Origin: Caulobacter radicis
GTDB taxonomy: Bacteria > Pseudomonadota > Alphaproteobacteria > Caulobacterales > Caulobacteraceae
Length of the DNA: 64,000 bases
Direction: 5' to 3'
Assembly: GCF_003094615.1 (NCBI RefSeq)
Contig: NZ_QDKO01000025.1
Location: 1-64,000 of the forward strand
The notes under the pieces are model-generated. The model was not told the DNA's origin and did not search any database. It saw only the letters and a list, made by a program, of their open reading frames with translations. Shown here piece by piece: positions 55,974 through 64,000 of this stretch; the first letter of the stretch is position 1, and each line of letters opens with the position of its first letter. The translations under genes and the position numbers were made by a program.

Positions 55974-56310
55974 GGGCGGCGTTCTCCACTGGAGGGCAGA
56001 AGATCTCCGCGAGCGTGCCGACCACCTTGAGGGCGGCGGGATCGGCGATCCGGTACCAGACCACCTGGGCTTGGCGGCGCGAGGCCACGACACCCTCCAC
56101 GCGCAGCACGGCCAAGTGCTGCGAAAGAGCCGATTGCGACAGGCCGACCAGGGGCTGGATCTGCCCCACTGACCGTTCGCCATCGGCGAGTTGGCACAGG
56201 ATCATCAACCGTCGCTCGTTGGCCAAGGCGCGCAGGAGCTTGGCGGCCTGCGCGGCGCTGGCCTCGAACTGGCTGACATCAAAACGCGAGAGATCGAACA
56301 TGAACGTCAT
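55942..56310 (-). CDS. bigR: BigR/SqrR-like ArsR-family persulfide sensor
   Basis: 122 aa from ATG 56310; ATG 56301 is possible. Winged helix with LLRALANERRLMILCQLADG, ERSVGQIQPLVGLSQSALSQ and HLAVLRVEGVVASRRQAQVV. Cys39 and Cys105 are 66 residues apart, the same spacing as Cys42/Cys108 of BigR, which form a polysulfide bridge when sulfide accumulates and release DNA. No metal-binding ELCVCD box is seen. Divergent from the persulfide dioxygenase gene, with an inverted repeat between them. Confidence 0.85.
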   Translation of the reverse strand: MTFMFDLSRFDVSQFEASAAQAAKLLRALANERRLMILCQLADGERSVGQIQPLVGLSQSALSQHLAVLRVEGVVASRRQAQVVWYRIADPAALKVVGTLAEIFCPPVENAAHDQDLESPEA

Positions 56311-56313
56311 ATA

Positions 56314-56359
56314 TTAGCTTGATCTAATTTAGCAATGCCTAATATATAGATCTTGCTAA
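56314..56359. promoter_or_regulatory. BigR-type operator in the divergent promoter
   Basis: TTAGCTTGATCTA (56314-56326) and TAGATCTTGCTAA (56347-56359) are inverted with two mismatches. Between them lies TTTAG-CAATGC-CTAA. The DNA is far more AT-rich than its surroundings and fits the AT-rich boxes reported for BigR. It would control both the repressor operon and the dioxygenase. Confidence 0.6.
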
Positions 56360-56374
56360 AGGGGGGCTCCGGCC

Positions 56375-57268
56375 ATGCGGCCCGACGTTCAAGCGTTTTT
56401 CGATACCGCCACCTTCACCGTCAGCTATCTGGTCGTCGACCCGGTCACTGGGACAGCGGCGATCATCGACCCCGTCCTCGACTTCGAGCTCAAGGCCGGC
56501 AAGCTTTCTACGCGCTCGGCCGACGCCATGCTGGCCGCCGTCGCGGCGCGCGGCCTGATCCTGACTTATGTGCTCGAGACCCACGCCCACGCCGACCATC
56601 TGTCGGCCGCCGACTACATCCGCGGCGAGACCGGCGCGAAGATCGTCATCGGGGCCAGGATCGTCGAGGTGCAGAAGGCCTTCATCCCGGTGTTTGAGTC
56701 CGAGGCCGCCGCCGACGGTTCGGCCTTCGACGTGCTGATGAAAGAGGGCGACGCGCTGCCGCTGGGCCAGCTGACGATCGGCGCGCTGCACACCCCCGGA
56801 CACACGCCGGCCTGCCTGACCTATCGGATCGGCGACGCGGCCTTTGTAGGCGACACGATCTTCATGCCCGACTACGGCACCGCTCGCGCCGACTTCCCCG
56901 GTGGCGACGCGCGCACGCTGTTCCGCTCGATCCGCAAGGTCCTGGACTTGCCCCCGGAAACCCGGGTGTTCGTCGGCCACGACTACCTCCCCGAGGGCCG
57001 GTCGGACTATCGTTGGGAGACCACGGTGGCCGAGCAGCGGGCTCGCAACATCCACCTCCGGGACGGCCAGGCCGAGGATGCGTTCGTGGTCCTGCGCGAG
57101 GCTCGGGACGCGACGCTTCCAGCGCCCACCTTGATCCTGCCGTCGCTACAAGTGAACATCCGAGCCGGCGCCCTTCCAGCACCAACACCTTTCGGCGGCG
57201 TATTTCTCAGACTGCCCGTGACCGGATCACCTATCAGCAGGCAGCGGCCGGCCTCGTCTGTGCTTTGA
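56375..57268 (+). CDS. blh: Persulfide dioxygenase-like metallo-beta-lactamase (Blh/ETHE1 type)
   Basis: 297 aa. Iron-binding motif THAHADHLSAADYI, HTPGHTPACLTY, VGDTIFMPDYGTARADFPGG and VFVGHDYLP, as in ETHE1/Blh enzymes that oxidise glutathione persulfide to sulfite. ALPAPTLILPSLQVNIRAG is the expected C-terminal block. The last 25 residues (FGGVFLRLPVTGSPISRQR...) differ from the usual ending, possibly a late frame change. Divergent from bigR and part of the same regulon. Confidence 0.9.
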   Translation: MRPDVQAFFDTATFTVSYLVVDPVTGTAAIIDPVLDFELKAGKLSTRSADAMLAAVAARGLILTYVLETHAHADHLSAADYIRGETGAKIVIGARIVEVQKAFIPVFESEAAADGSAFDVLMKEGDALPLGQLTIGALHTPGHTPACLTYRIGDAAFVGDTIFMPDYGTARADFPGGDARTLFRSIRKVLDLPPETRVFVGHDYLPEGRSDYRWETTVAEQRARNIHLRDGQAEDAFVVLREARDATLPAPTLILPSLQVNIRAGALPAPTPFGGVFLRLPVTGSPISRQRPASSVL

Positions 57269-57351
57269 GCGGTGCGACGTCCAGTTCCTTGAAGCAAGCC
57301 AATTTCCGCTGTTGGCGCGCTGCCGCCTGATCGGAGGCGGCGGCTAAACGA

Positions 57352-58194
57352 CTACTCCTCGTCGATGACCGAGTTTGTGAGCAGGCCTATGCCGGTGATC
57401 TCGACCTCGACCACGTCGCCGGCCTTCATCCAGAGCGGCGGTTCGCGCTTGGCGCCGACGCCGCCCGGCGTGCCGGTCAGGATCAGGTCGCCCGGCGACA
57501 GCGGGGTGAATTCCGACAGATAGGCGATGATCGTCGGCAGGGGGAAGATCAGGTCGGCCAGGCTTGCGTGCTGCACCTGTTGGCCATTGAGGCGAGTGGT
57601 GACGGTGACGGCGTTCAGGTCGTCAATCTCGTCGGGCGTGACCAGCCAGGGGCCAAGGCCGCCGGTGCCGGGGAAGTTCTTTCCGGGCGTGAACTGCTGG
57701 GTGTGCCACTGCCAGTCGCGCACCGAGGCGTCGTTGGCGCAGGCGAAGCCGGCCACATGGCTCATGGCCTCGGCCTCGCTGATGTGGCGGCCGCCCTTGC
57801 CGATGACGACGGCCAGTTCGCCCTCGTAGTCGAGCATGGTCGAGCTTTGCGGGCGCACGATCGGGCCGCCGTGCGGGGTCAGGGTGTCGGCGAAGCGGGT
57901 GAAGATCGACGGATGGCGGACCTTGGCCCGGCCGGTTTCCTGGCGGTGGGTCTCGTAGTTGTGGCCGACGCAGAAGATCTTGCCTGGGGTCGTGACCACC
58001 GGCAGCAGCTCGATCTCGGAGACCGGCACGTCGAACGGCGCCTCAGCGGCCAGGGCCTGGATGGCGTCAAGGCGCAGGGCGGCGACGAGGTCGTGCTCGT
58101 CCGGGCCGGCGATCGCCCCGAAATCGGCGACGCGGTCGCCCTGGATGGCGCCGTAGGAGGGAACGCCGTTCCGCAGGAAGCTGATCAGTTTCAT
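57352..58194 (-). CDS. Fumarylacetoacetate hydrolase-family enzyme
   Basis: 280 aa. ITPGKIFCVGHNY-type strand (TPGKIFCVGHNYETH), metal ligands in MLDYEGELAVVIGKGGRHI (Glu-x-Glu) and GFACANDASVRDWQW (Asp), then GKNFPGTGGLGPWLVT, DLILTGTPGGVGA and VVEVEITGIG. FAH-family enzymes cleave or hydrate C-C bonds of 1,3-diketones or ring-cleavage products. As the last gene of the aromatic operon it would act on the product of the extradiol dioxygenase. Confidence 0.87.
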   Translation of the reverse strand: MKLISFLRNGVPSYGAIQGDRVADFGAIAGPDEHDLVAALRLDAIQALAAEAPFDVPVSEIELLPVVTTPGKIFCVGHNYETHRQETGRAKVRHPSIFTRFADTLTPHGGPIVRPQSSTMLDYEGELAVVIGKGGRHISEAEAMSHVAGFACANDASVRDWQWHTQQFTPGKNFPGTGGLGPWLVTPDEIDDLNAVTVTTRLNGQQVQHASLADLIFPLPTIIAYLSEFTPLSPGDLILTGTPGGVGAKREPPLWMKAGDVVEVEITGIGLLTNSVIDEE

Positions 58195-58227
58195 GGAGTT
58201 GGTCTCGACTCTTGGAGTGCGTTGCGT

Positions 58228-59109
58228 CTAGGCGGCCGCGGTCGGCAGGGGCGCGTGCCCGAAGGTGCGCTCGGCGGTGTTGAGGGCGGCGAAGTCCTTG
58301 CCCGACAGGCCCCACTGGTCGATGCGGCCTTCCGGCCAGGTCCAGTCCTCGGGCGCGCCAACCTTGTAGTCGTCGGGGATGATCTCGACGGCGGTGGAGA
58401 ACTCAACGACCGCGCCGAACGGGGCGATGAAATAGGCGAACACGTTGTCGCCTGGGCCGTGGCGGCCGGGGCCCCAGGCGGGGACCGCGCCGGTGTCACG
58501 TAGGCGGCCGACGCCGCGCATCACCGCATCCAGGTCGGCCATCTCGAAGGCGATGTGGTTCAGCGACGTGAAACCGGCGCGCGCGAAGGCGGTGGAGTGG
58601 TGCGAGGCGTTGCAGCGCACGAACACCATGCCCTTGGTGCGGTCGGAGACCTTGAAGCCCAGGGCCGCCTCGGCGAAATCGGCCGTGGCCTCGGCGTTTG
58701 CGGCGTTCATGACCACGTGGGTCAGCTTGACCGGCAGGTCGCGGCCCTCGATCGGCTCGGCCAGGGCAGCGCCGTGCAGGAAGCGGAACACCTCGCCCTC
58801 GGGCAGCTGGACCAGGATCCCTGCGCCGCCGCCGAGATCGTCAGAGGTGGTCTCGACGACAGGGGCGCCGGCCGCGCGGGCCTTGTCGGCGATTTCGGCG
58901 ACCTCGGCCTCTTCGCCGACGAAGGTGGTGCAGCGCACCGACGATCCCGGCGTCTCGGTCATGGCCACGAGATAGGGGAAGGTCCCCGAACCGCGGAGAT
59001 AGCGGGTATCGCCCGCCGCGCCGGCGTCGGCCAGGCCCCAGATGTCGGTCAGGAACGCGGCGGCCGCGGCGGTGTCGGGCAGGTTCAGTTCGATGCTGCG
59101 AAGGCGCAT
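58228..59109 (-). CDS. Two-domain VOC-family extradiol dioxygenase-like protein
   Basis: 293 aa with two VOC modules (residues 1-140 and 145-270). In the second, KLTHVVMNAAN, SLNHIAFEMADLD and VVEFSTAVEI supply His, His and Glu, the iron ligands of type I extradiol dioxygenases such as 2,3-dihydroxybiphenyl dioxygenase. It would open a catechol ring made by the adjacent hydroxylase. Spacing is 33 bp to the FAH gene and 9 bp to the DUF336 gene, so one operon. Confidence 0.8.
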   Translation of the reverse strand: MRLRSIELNLPDTAAAAAFLTDIWGLADAGAAGDTRYLRGSGTFPYLVAMTETPGSSVRCTTFVGEEAEVAEIADKARAAGAPVVETTSDDLGGGAGILVQLPEGEVFRFLHGAALAEPIEGRDLPVKLTHVVMNAANAEATADFAEAALGFKVSDRTKGMVFVRCNASHHSTAFARAGFTSLNHIAFEMADLDAVMRGVGRLRDTGAVPAWGPGRHGPGDNVFAYFIAPFGAVVEFSTAVEIIPDDYKVGAPEDWTWPEGRIDQWGLSGKDFAALNTAERTFGHAPLPTAAA

Positions 59110-59118
59110 GGCGGCTCC

Positions 59119-59571
59119 TTAAGCTTGGGGCGCGGGCGCGCCGCCCGGATCGGGGGTGAGGTCGGCGGCGATGACCCCGGCGATGGCGCAGGCCTCGTCG
59201 GCGTCGCCGGTGTCGCCGCTGATGCCGACGGCGCCGATGATCAGCCCTTGCGGGTCGCGGATCAGCACGCCTCCGGGCGAGGGGGCCATGGCCCCGCCGC
59301 TGATCGCGAACAGGGCGGAGTAGAACACCGGCGCGGCGTTGGCGCGCTTGGCCAGCTCGCGGCTGCCATAGCCCATGCCGAGCGCGCCAGTGGCCTTGGC
59401 CACGGCGATCTGCGGCCGCATCAGGCTGGCGTCGTCCTCGCGCTTGAGCGCCACCAGGTGCGCGCCGGCGTCGAGCACGGCCACAGCCAGCGGCTGGTAG
59501 CCGTCGCGACGGGCTTGGGCGAGAGCGGCGTCGACGATGAGGGAGGCGGCCTCCAGGGTCAGGCGGGACAT
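59119..59571 (-). CDS. GlcG/HbpS (DUF336) family protein
   Basis: 150 aa from ATG 59571, overlapping the hydroxylase gene by 13 bp. LTLEAASLIVDAALAQARRD, AVAVLDAGAHLVALKREDDA, then GGVLIRDPQGLIIGAVGISG and DADEACAIAG are the GlcG/HbpS signature. Members bind heme or small ligands, or act as isomerase/lyase-like helpers in catabolic operons. The role in this pathway is unknown. Confidence 0.85.
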   Translation of the reverse strand: MSRLTLEAASLIVDAALAQARRDGYQPLAVAVLDAGAHLVALKREDDASLMRPQIAVAKATGALGMGYGSRELAKRANAAPVFYSALFAISGGAMAPSPGGVLIRDPQGLIIGAVGISGDTGDADEACAIAGVIAADLTPDPGGAPAPQA

Positions 59572-61184
59572 GGGGTCTCCACGCGGGCGGCGAGCGTCAG
59601 GGACAGATCGGCGCGAAGCTGGTCGATCAGGGCGGGCAGGTCGGCGGGGGCCTTGGCCAGGCCGTAGACGTAGCGGTCGGGGCGCAGCAGCACGGCGGCG
59701 GCGTCCCTGGCGTCGAGCCAGGCGGCCAGGGCGCCGTCGGCGTCGTCGAGGTCGCGGCCCAGCACATGGACCCGTCCGCCCAGGGCGGCCCAGTCGGCCC
59801 ACTCGGCGAAGGCGGTCAGGGCCGGGGTGGCGGCGAGGGGCTCGCGGGCGATGACGCAGAAGCCTCGGCCCAGGACCTCGTCGAGCAGCAGGCGCTGGGC
59901 GCCGACGCGCGGATGAATGAAGCGCTCGCCGCAGCCGGGGCGCACGACGCCAGCCTGATACGCGGGGATCAGGTCAGCGGCGGTGGCGCCGGGGACGCTG
60001 GCGGCCATGGCCTGGCGCATCCTGGCGTCGCGCTCGGCGGCCTTGGCGGGGTCGAGCTCGCAGATGTAGCGGCCGGCGGCGACGGCCGCGCCGATAACGC
60101 CGCGCACATGGGGGTCGCGCTCGGGCTGGTAGGTGTCGAGCAGGGTCTGGTCGGCCAGGCCGCCTACGACCAGCGGCAGCTTCCAGGCCAGATTGGCCAC
60201 GTCGCGCAGGCCATGGCACATGCCCTGGCCGAAGAACGGCGGGGTCTGGTGGGCCGCGTCGCCGGCCAGGAACACCCGGCCCACGCGCCAGCGCTCGGCG
60301 ACCAGACCGTGGAAGCGGTAGGTGGCCGCGCGCACCAGGCGATAGGTCGAGCCGGCCACCCAGGGGGCGATCAGGGCCTCGACGGCCTCGGGTCGCATCA
60401 TCGCCTGGTCGTCCTCGCCGGGCAGCAGCATGAACTCCCAGCGGCGGTGATCGCCGCGGCCGGGGACGATGGTGGTGGGGCGGCGCGGGTCGCACAGCAT
60501 CACCGACAGCTGCTGCAGGTCCGCGCCGGCGGGCAGGCCCGGGATCGGCGGGAAGCTTATGGGGCCGTCGACCTCGGCGTCGACCACCAGCCAGGGCTCC
60601 TCGAAGCGCAGGTCGTCCAGCCGCACGCCCAGGCTCTTGCGCACGGCGCTGCGGGCGCCGTCGCAGGCGATGACCCAGCGGGCGCGCAGGGTCTGGCCGT
60701 CGGCCAGGGCCAGGGCCACGCTGTCCTCGTCCTGGGTCAGACTCTCCAGCCGCGCGCCCAGGCGCAGGTCCACCCCGGCGAAGCGGTCCAGGGCCCCGCG
60801 CAGCTGGGCCTCCAGCTCGGGCTGGTAAAAGAAGTAGTCGTTGGCCCAGCCGAAGCGCCTGGCCTGGCCGGCCGTGCCCATGTAGCGGATCACCCCACCG
60901 TCGGCCCCGATGTGCAGATGGCCCTGGGTCTCGCGCATCAGGGGGCGCAGCCGGTCCACCAGTCCCGCACCCTGAAAGATACGCATCATCTCGTGGTCCA
61001 GGTGCACCGCCCGCGGCAGCGGATGCGGATCGCGCTCCTGCTCCAGGACCACCACCTGCAGCCCCGCAGCCCCCAGCAGATTGGCCGCCATGGCCCCAAC
61101 GGGACCGCAACCGATTATAGCGACCTCATAGAAAGGCGCGGCGTCCCCGGACGGCGGGACGGAAGAAGAGGCGGGACGCGACAT
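59559..61184 (-). CDS. MhpA-like FAD-dependent aromatic hydroxylase
   Basis: 541 aa. FAD motif EVAIIGCGPVGAMAANLLG, IACDGARSAVRKSLG (DG motif) and VGRVFLAGDAAHQTPPFFGQ (GD motif). The overall order and length match 3-(3-hydroxyphenyl)propionate hydroxylase (MhpA) and resorcinol-type hydroxylases. It would add a second hydroxyl to a phenol so that the extradiol enzyme downstream can cut the ring. First gene of the four-gene operon. A terminator separates it from the upstream receptor gene, so it may have its own promoter within the 73-bp spacer or depend on read-through. Confidence 0.87.
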   Translation of the reverse strand: MSRPASSSVPPSGDAAPFYEVAIIGCGPVGAMAANLLGAAGLQVVVLEQERDPHPLPRAVHLDHEMMRIFQGAGLVDRLRPLMRETQGHLHIGADGGVIRYMGTAGQARRFGWANDYFFYQPELEAQLRGALDRFAGVDLRLGARLESLTQDEDSVALALADGQTLRARWVIACDGARSAVRKSLGVRLDDLRFEEPWLVVDAEVDGPISFPPIPGLPAGADLQQLSVMLCDPRRPTTIVPGRGDHRRWEFMLLPGEDDQAMMRPEAVEALIAPWVAGSTYRLVRAATYRFHGLVAERWRVGRVFLAGDAAHQTPPFFGQGMCHGLRDVANLAWKLPLVVGGLADQTLLDTYQPERDPHVRGVIGAAVAAGRYICELDPAKAAERDARMRQAMAASVPGATAADLIPAYQAGVVRPGCGERFIHPRVGAQRLLLDEVLGRGFCVIAREPLAATPALTAFAEWADWAALGGRVHVLGRDLDDADGALAAWLDARDAAAVLLRPDRYVYGLAKAPADLPALIDQLRADLSLTLAARVETPCPA

Positions 61185-61208
61185 TCACGGTTCCGGCGAT
61201 GAAAGCTG

Positions 61209-61247
61209 AAAAAAGGCTGGCGCGCCGGCGGAAGGGGCCGGCGCGCC
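61209..61247 (-). terminator. Terminator after the TonB-dependent receptor gene
   Basis: On the minus strand GGCGCGCCGGC and GCCGGCGCGCC form a perfect 11-bp stem with a 7-base loop, followed within 4 bases by TTTTTT. It lies 11 bp after the receptor stop. Confidence 0.88.
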
Positions 61248-61257
61248 CAGGAGGGGA

Positions 61258-63627
61258 TCAGAAGTTCACGCGCAGGGTGGCGCCGGCGTAGCGGGCGGCG
61301 TCCTTGGAGGTGAAGAACAGGATGTTGCCGGGATTGGCCGCGTTGGTGACGATGTTGTCGCGCTGCATGCCGACGGCGTAGTGCTTGTCGGTCAGGTTGC
61401 GGACGAAGATCGTGAGCTGATAGCGGTCGTCGGCCGAGCGGGCCCCGACGCTGGCGTCGAAGGTGGTGTAGCCGCCCTGGCGCAGGGCCTTGTCCTGCTC
61501 CAGCGAGAACAGCACCTCGCTCTGGCTGTTCATGCCCAACTGGCCGAAGCCGACCCAGGCACCGCCCGGCAGGTCGGTCTCGTAGCGGACGTTGAGGTTG
61601 CCGCGCCAGTCGGGGGCGTTGGGCAGGATGCCGTCGCGCACGTTCTGGACCGTGCCGCTGCCGAGGCGGAAGCAAGTGTTGACCGGTTCGGCCGCGCCGG
61701 AAGCCAGGGTCATGGGCGTGGCCTGGGCGGGCAGGGCGCAGGCGATGCGGTCGGCGTCGAAGCGGGCTTCCAGGCGCGTCACGCCGCCGTTGATCGACCA
61801 GTGGTCGTCAGGACGGATCGAGAACTCGACTTCCAGGCCCTTGGACACCGAGGTCCCGGCGTTGGTCGGCACCGACACGTTCGGGGCGATCGTCGACTGG
61901 ACCTGAAGGTTGTCGTATTTGGCGTAGAACAGCGCCGTGTTCAGGGTCAGGCGACCCTGGAAGGCCTGTTGCTTGTAGCCCAGCTCGTAGGCGTTGACGG
62001 TCTCGGGCTTGACGGCGGTCTGGCCCGCGAAGTCGGCGGTGATCTCGACGTCGTAGCCCTGGCCTTTATAGCCCCGCGACCAGGTCGCGTAGGTCTGGGC
62101 GCGGCTGCTGAAGGCGTACTTCACGCCGGCCTTGCCCGACAGGTCGGTGTCGGACACCTCGCCCTTGCCGGTGTTGGCCGCGAACAGCAGGCGGTCGCCG
62201 GCGAAGGCCGGATTGGCGGTGCGCTCGCCCCAGTACGACACCGTCTCCTTCTGCAGGCGGAAGCCGCCGAACACCGACAGGGCGTTGGTCAGCTTGTAGT
62301 CGGCCTGGCCGAAGGCGGCGATGTTGTCGGTCTGGGTGTTGGCCTGGTGCGAGGCCGACGAGAAATAGTAGGTGGGGCAGGCCTGGCCGTAGGCCGCCGG
62401 GGTGGTGACGCAGCCGCCGACGCGGCGGGTGAAGGCGCGGTCGAGGTCCAGGTTGAAGTAGAACAGGCCCACTGTGTAGGTCAGCGGCTGGTTCGACGGT
62501 GAGGTCAGGCGCAGTTCCTGAGTGAACTGCGAGATGTCGATCGTCCCGCCGTTGACGCCGAAATAGCCGTTGCCGAAGGGCACGTAGACCGGCGTGGACG
62601 CCACGAAGCCGTCGACGTCGACGTTGTTCTTCATCTTCCAGGTGCGATAGGCGGTGACCGATGTCAGCGTATGGTCGCCCAGCTCGTAGTTGGCCTCGAC
62701 TGACAGGCCCTTCTGCTGGGAGTCGGCGAAGGTGTTGCTGTCGCTCATCACGCTGCGGTTGGAGACCGAGGCGACGATCGGCGAGCGCAGGCCGTTCAGG
62801 ACGCTGTTGGAGGTCTGGTAGGGGATCGGCTGGCAGCAGTCGGACTTGCTGTCGCGATAGTCGGCGGTGGCCAGGATGTTCAGCTTCTCCGAAGCCAGCC
62901 ATTCCAGCTTGCCGCGCACGCCGAGGTCTTCGCCGCCGTAGACCCAGTCCTTCTTGCCGTAGTCGTAGATGTAGCCGCGGTTGTCGTTATAGAACGCGGT
63001 TAGCCGCGCGCCGACCGTGTCGCTGAGCGGGCCCGACACCGAGCCGCGCAGGCGGTACTCGCCCTGTTCGGCGGCGGTGGCTTCGGCCACGGCCTCGAAG
63101 CTCTTGGACGGGCGCTTGGTGACGATGTTGATGACGCCGGCGGTGGCGTTCTTGCCGAACAGCGTGCCTTGCGGACCGCGCAGAACCTCGACGCGCTCGA
63201 CGTCGATCAGGTCCTGGAAGCCCTGGCCCTGGCGCGACATCACTACGCCGTCGACGACGAACGAGACCGCCGATTCCAGGCCGGCGTTGAACAGGGCCGT
63301 GCCCACGCCGCGGATACGGACGTTGTTGTTCAGGTCGCTGGTCGACTGGGTGAAGGTCAGCGACGGCACCAGCGAGGCGACGCCGGCGGTGCTGTTGACC
63401 TGGTTGCGCTGCAGGGCGTCGGCGCCCAGGGCGGTCACGGCCAGGGGGACGTCCTGAAGGCGCTCGCTACGTTTCTGGGCTGTGACGACGATCTCGGTCA
63501 CGGCCGTGTCGTCGATGGTCGCGGCGGCGTCCTGGGCCATGGCCTGGCCGGAGATCAGGGCGCCCAGCGCCACGGCGGCGGTAGAGACCATGTAGCGCGA
63601 ACGCCGGGTGAATTTGACGGTGATCAA
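61258..63627 (-). CDS. TonB-dependent outer-membrane receptor
   Basis: 789 aa. Signal peptide to about residue 32 (SGQAMAQ). A TonB-box-like VTEIVVTAQKRSERLQDVPL is followed by the plug domain (SSFV-type strands, VEVLRGPQGTLFGKNATAG, INIVTKRP). The 22-strand barrel ends in a strand with terminal Phe (YAGATLRVNF). The RSERLQDVPLAVTAL type is typical of Caulobacter and Sphingomonas receptors for large hydrophobic or aromatic compounds and plant-derived substrates. Placed upstream of the aromatic operon, it probably imports the substrate. Confidence 0.93.
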   Translation of the reverse strand: MITVKFTRRSRYMVSTAAVALGALISGQAMAQDAAATIDDTAVTEIVVTAQKRSERLQDVPLAVTALGADALQRNQVNSTAGVASLVPSLTFTQSTSDLNNNVRIRGVGTALFNAGLESAVSFVVDGVVMSRQGQGFQDLIDVERVEVLRGPQGTLFGKNATAGVINIVTKRPSKSFEAVAEATAAEQGEYRLRGSVSGPLSDTVGARLTAFYNDNRGYIYDYGKKDWVYGGEDLGVRGKLEWLASEKLNILATADYRDSKSDCCQPIPYQTSNSVLNGLRSPIVASVSNRSVMSDSNTFADSQQKGLSVEANYELGDHTLTSVTAYRTWKMKNNVDVDGFVASTPVYVPFGNGYFGVNGGTIDISQFTQELRLTSPSNQPLTYTVGLFYFNLDLDRAFTRRVGGCVTTPAAYGQACPTYYFSSASHQANTQTDNIAAFGQADYKLTNALSVFGGFRLQKETVSYWGERTANPAFAGDRLLFAANTGKGEVSDTDLSGKAGVKYAFSSRAQTYATWSRGYKGQGYDVEITADFAGQTAVKPETVNAYELGYKQQAFQGRLTLNTALFYAKYDNLQVQSTIAPNVSVPTNAGTSVSKGLEVEFSIRPDDHWSINGGVTRLEARFDADRIACALPAQATPMTLASGAAEPVNTCFRLGSGTVQNVRDGILPNAPDWRGNLNVRYETDLPGGAWVGFGQLGMNSQSEVLFSLEQDKALRQGGYTTFDASVGARSADDRYQLTIFVRNLTDKHYAVGMQRDNIVTNAANPGNILFFTSKDAARYAGATLRVNF

Positions 63628-63835
63628 GGAATAGTCCTCCCCAACTTATTATTGATGGCCTTCCGGCGGGCCGCCCCTGCGGGCTGGCCGATGAGCGAGA
63701 CATGGCGCGCTCCGTGCCCCTTGGTCCAATGATGGATTGTCGGTACGTACGCTATTTTACTTATGACTGATCGCGGCGGAGTCCGACCTTGTCGAAGCCA
63801 GGGCGACGCGCCGCGTGAACGGCTGCGCTCGGGGT

Positions 63836-64000
63836 CTAGCGGTTCCGTCCGAAGCCGGTGCGGTAGAGGGGATCGGCCGAATCGGCCGGCACGTCGGGAA
63901 GCTGCGCCTCAACGGCGGCTTCGGACGACGGCAGCTCGAACGGCAGCCGGCCCTGGAACGGGGCGTCGCCGGTCAGCATGTCGAGCAGGGCCTCGTCGGA
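63836..64000 (-). CDS. GH3 beta-glucosidase-like protein, C-terminal end (5' part outside window)
   Basis: The last 54 codons before TAG (63838-63836). DMLTGDAPFQGRLPFELPSS, then QLPDVPADSADPLYRTGFG is the conserved end of family 3 glycoside hydrolases (fibronectin-like/GH3_C tail). It runs off the window edge in frame. The 208 bp between it and the receptor gene hold no other gene. Confidence 0.8.
   Translation of the reverse strand, partial: SDEALLDMLTGDAPFQGRLPFELPSSEAAVEAQLPDVPADSADPLYRTGFGRNR

Noticed and set aside
59766..61202. 478-codon plus-strand frame opposite the MhpA-like gene
   Set aside because: Antisense of a clear flavoprotein; no recognisable motifs.
61381..62502. 373-codon plus-strand frame opposite the TonB receptor
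   Set aside because: Gly/Val/Ala-rich antisense shadow; the receptor on the minus strand is unambiguous.
1..64000. tRNA or rRNA genes
   Set aside because: None recognised by eye; no CCA-ended cloverleaf or rRNA core sequence noticed. A covariance-model scan would be needed to exclude a missed tRNA.

Overview
High-GC (roughly 65-70%) DNA with the gene content of a freshwater/soil alphaproteobacterium, most plausibly a Caulobacter-type plasmid or megaplasmid. The reasons are an RPA-family RepA, a ParAB pair with its own palindromic sites, a MOBQ-type relaxase with TraD, a GcrA-like protein, a LOV histidine kinase, a TonB-dependent receptor and many sensor kinases. Family assignments were made by eye from the translated sequence; no database search was run.

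Layout. (1) 1-14,540 is a plasmid backbone: 3' end of a GcrA-like gene, DUF2493 protein, ssb, repA with four 23-bp-spaced iterons at its 3' end, parA-parB, then traF, a SleB-like wall hydrolase, two small unknown genes, traD, a probable oriT, the relaxase, traG and trbB. Copies of a 16-bp palindrome paired with an iteron-like sequence lie on both sides of repA-parAB. The conjugation genes stop after trbB. (2) 14,540-19,400 is decayed DNA: a thermonuclease gene, an ABC ATPase cut inside Walker A, a photolyase remnant, and transposase, LysR and sensor-kinase fragments. A secreted phospholipase-like gene and a CheY-like regulator remain intact. (3) 19,213-22,034 holds a DUF2256 mini-gene, a small secreted protein, a lipocalin and an FeS-type (6-4) photolyase.

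(4) 22,319-24,326 is an AbiEi/AbiEii-like toxin-antitoxin pair with palindromic operators. (5) 25,045-30,722 holds a flavin monooxygenase, a ClpP-like secreted protease, a cupin, two exported alpha/beta hydrolases and an OhrR/MarR regulator with shared operators. (6) 30,948-35,091 holds a DoxX-like protein and a beta-propeller histidine kinase coupled to a LuxR-type response regulator. (7) 35,269-39,490 is a cluster of small stress-type genes (broken DUF3175, Gln-rich protein, DJ-1/PfpI, Hsp20, stand-alone CZB domain), with a near-consensus EcfG-type promoter. (8) 39,931-49,747 is a signalling island: double-domain KaiC overlapping a hybrid kinase, an FMN-barrel protein, a LOV kinase divergent from a single-domain response regulator, and a large GAF/PAS hybrid kinase.

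(9) 50,033-54,519 holds a Tat-exported lectin-fold protein, an IS481-family element with a target duplication, and a TetR/SDR/MDR module. (10) 54,665-57,268 is a BigR-type persulfide detoxification operon. (11) 57,352-63,627 is an aromatic ring hydroxylation/cleavage gene set with a TonB-dependent receptor. The window ends in the 3' end of a GH3 glycosidase. Overall the backbone replicates, partitions and may mobilise the replicon, while the cargo is biased to light, redox, peroxide, sulfide and general-stress responses plus aromatic catabolism.
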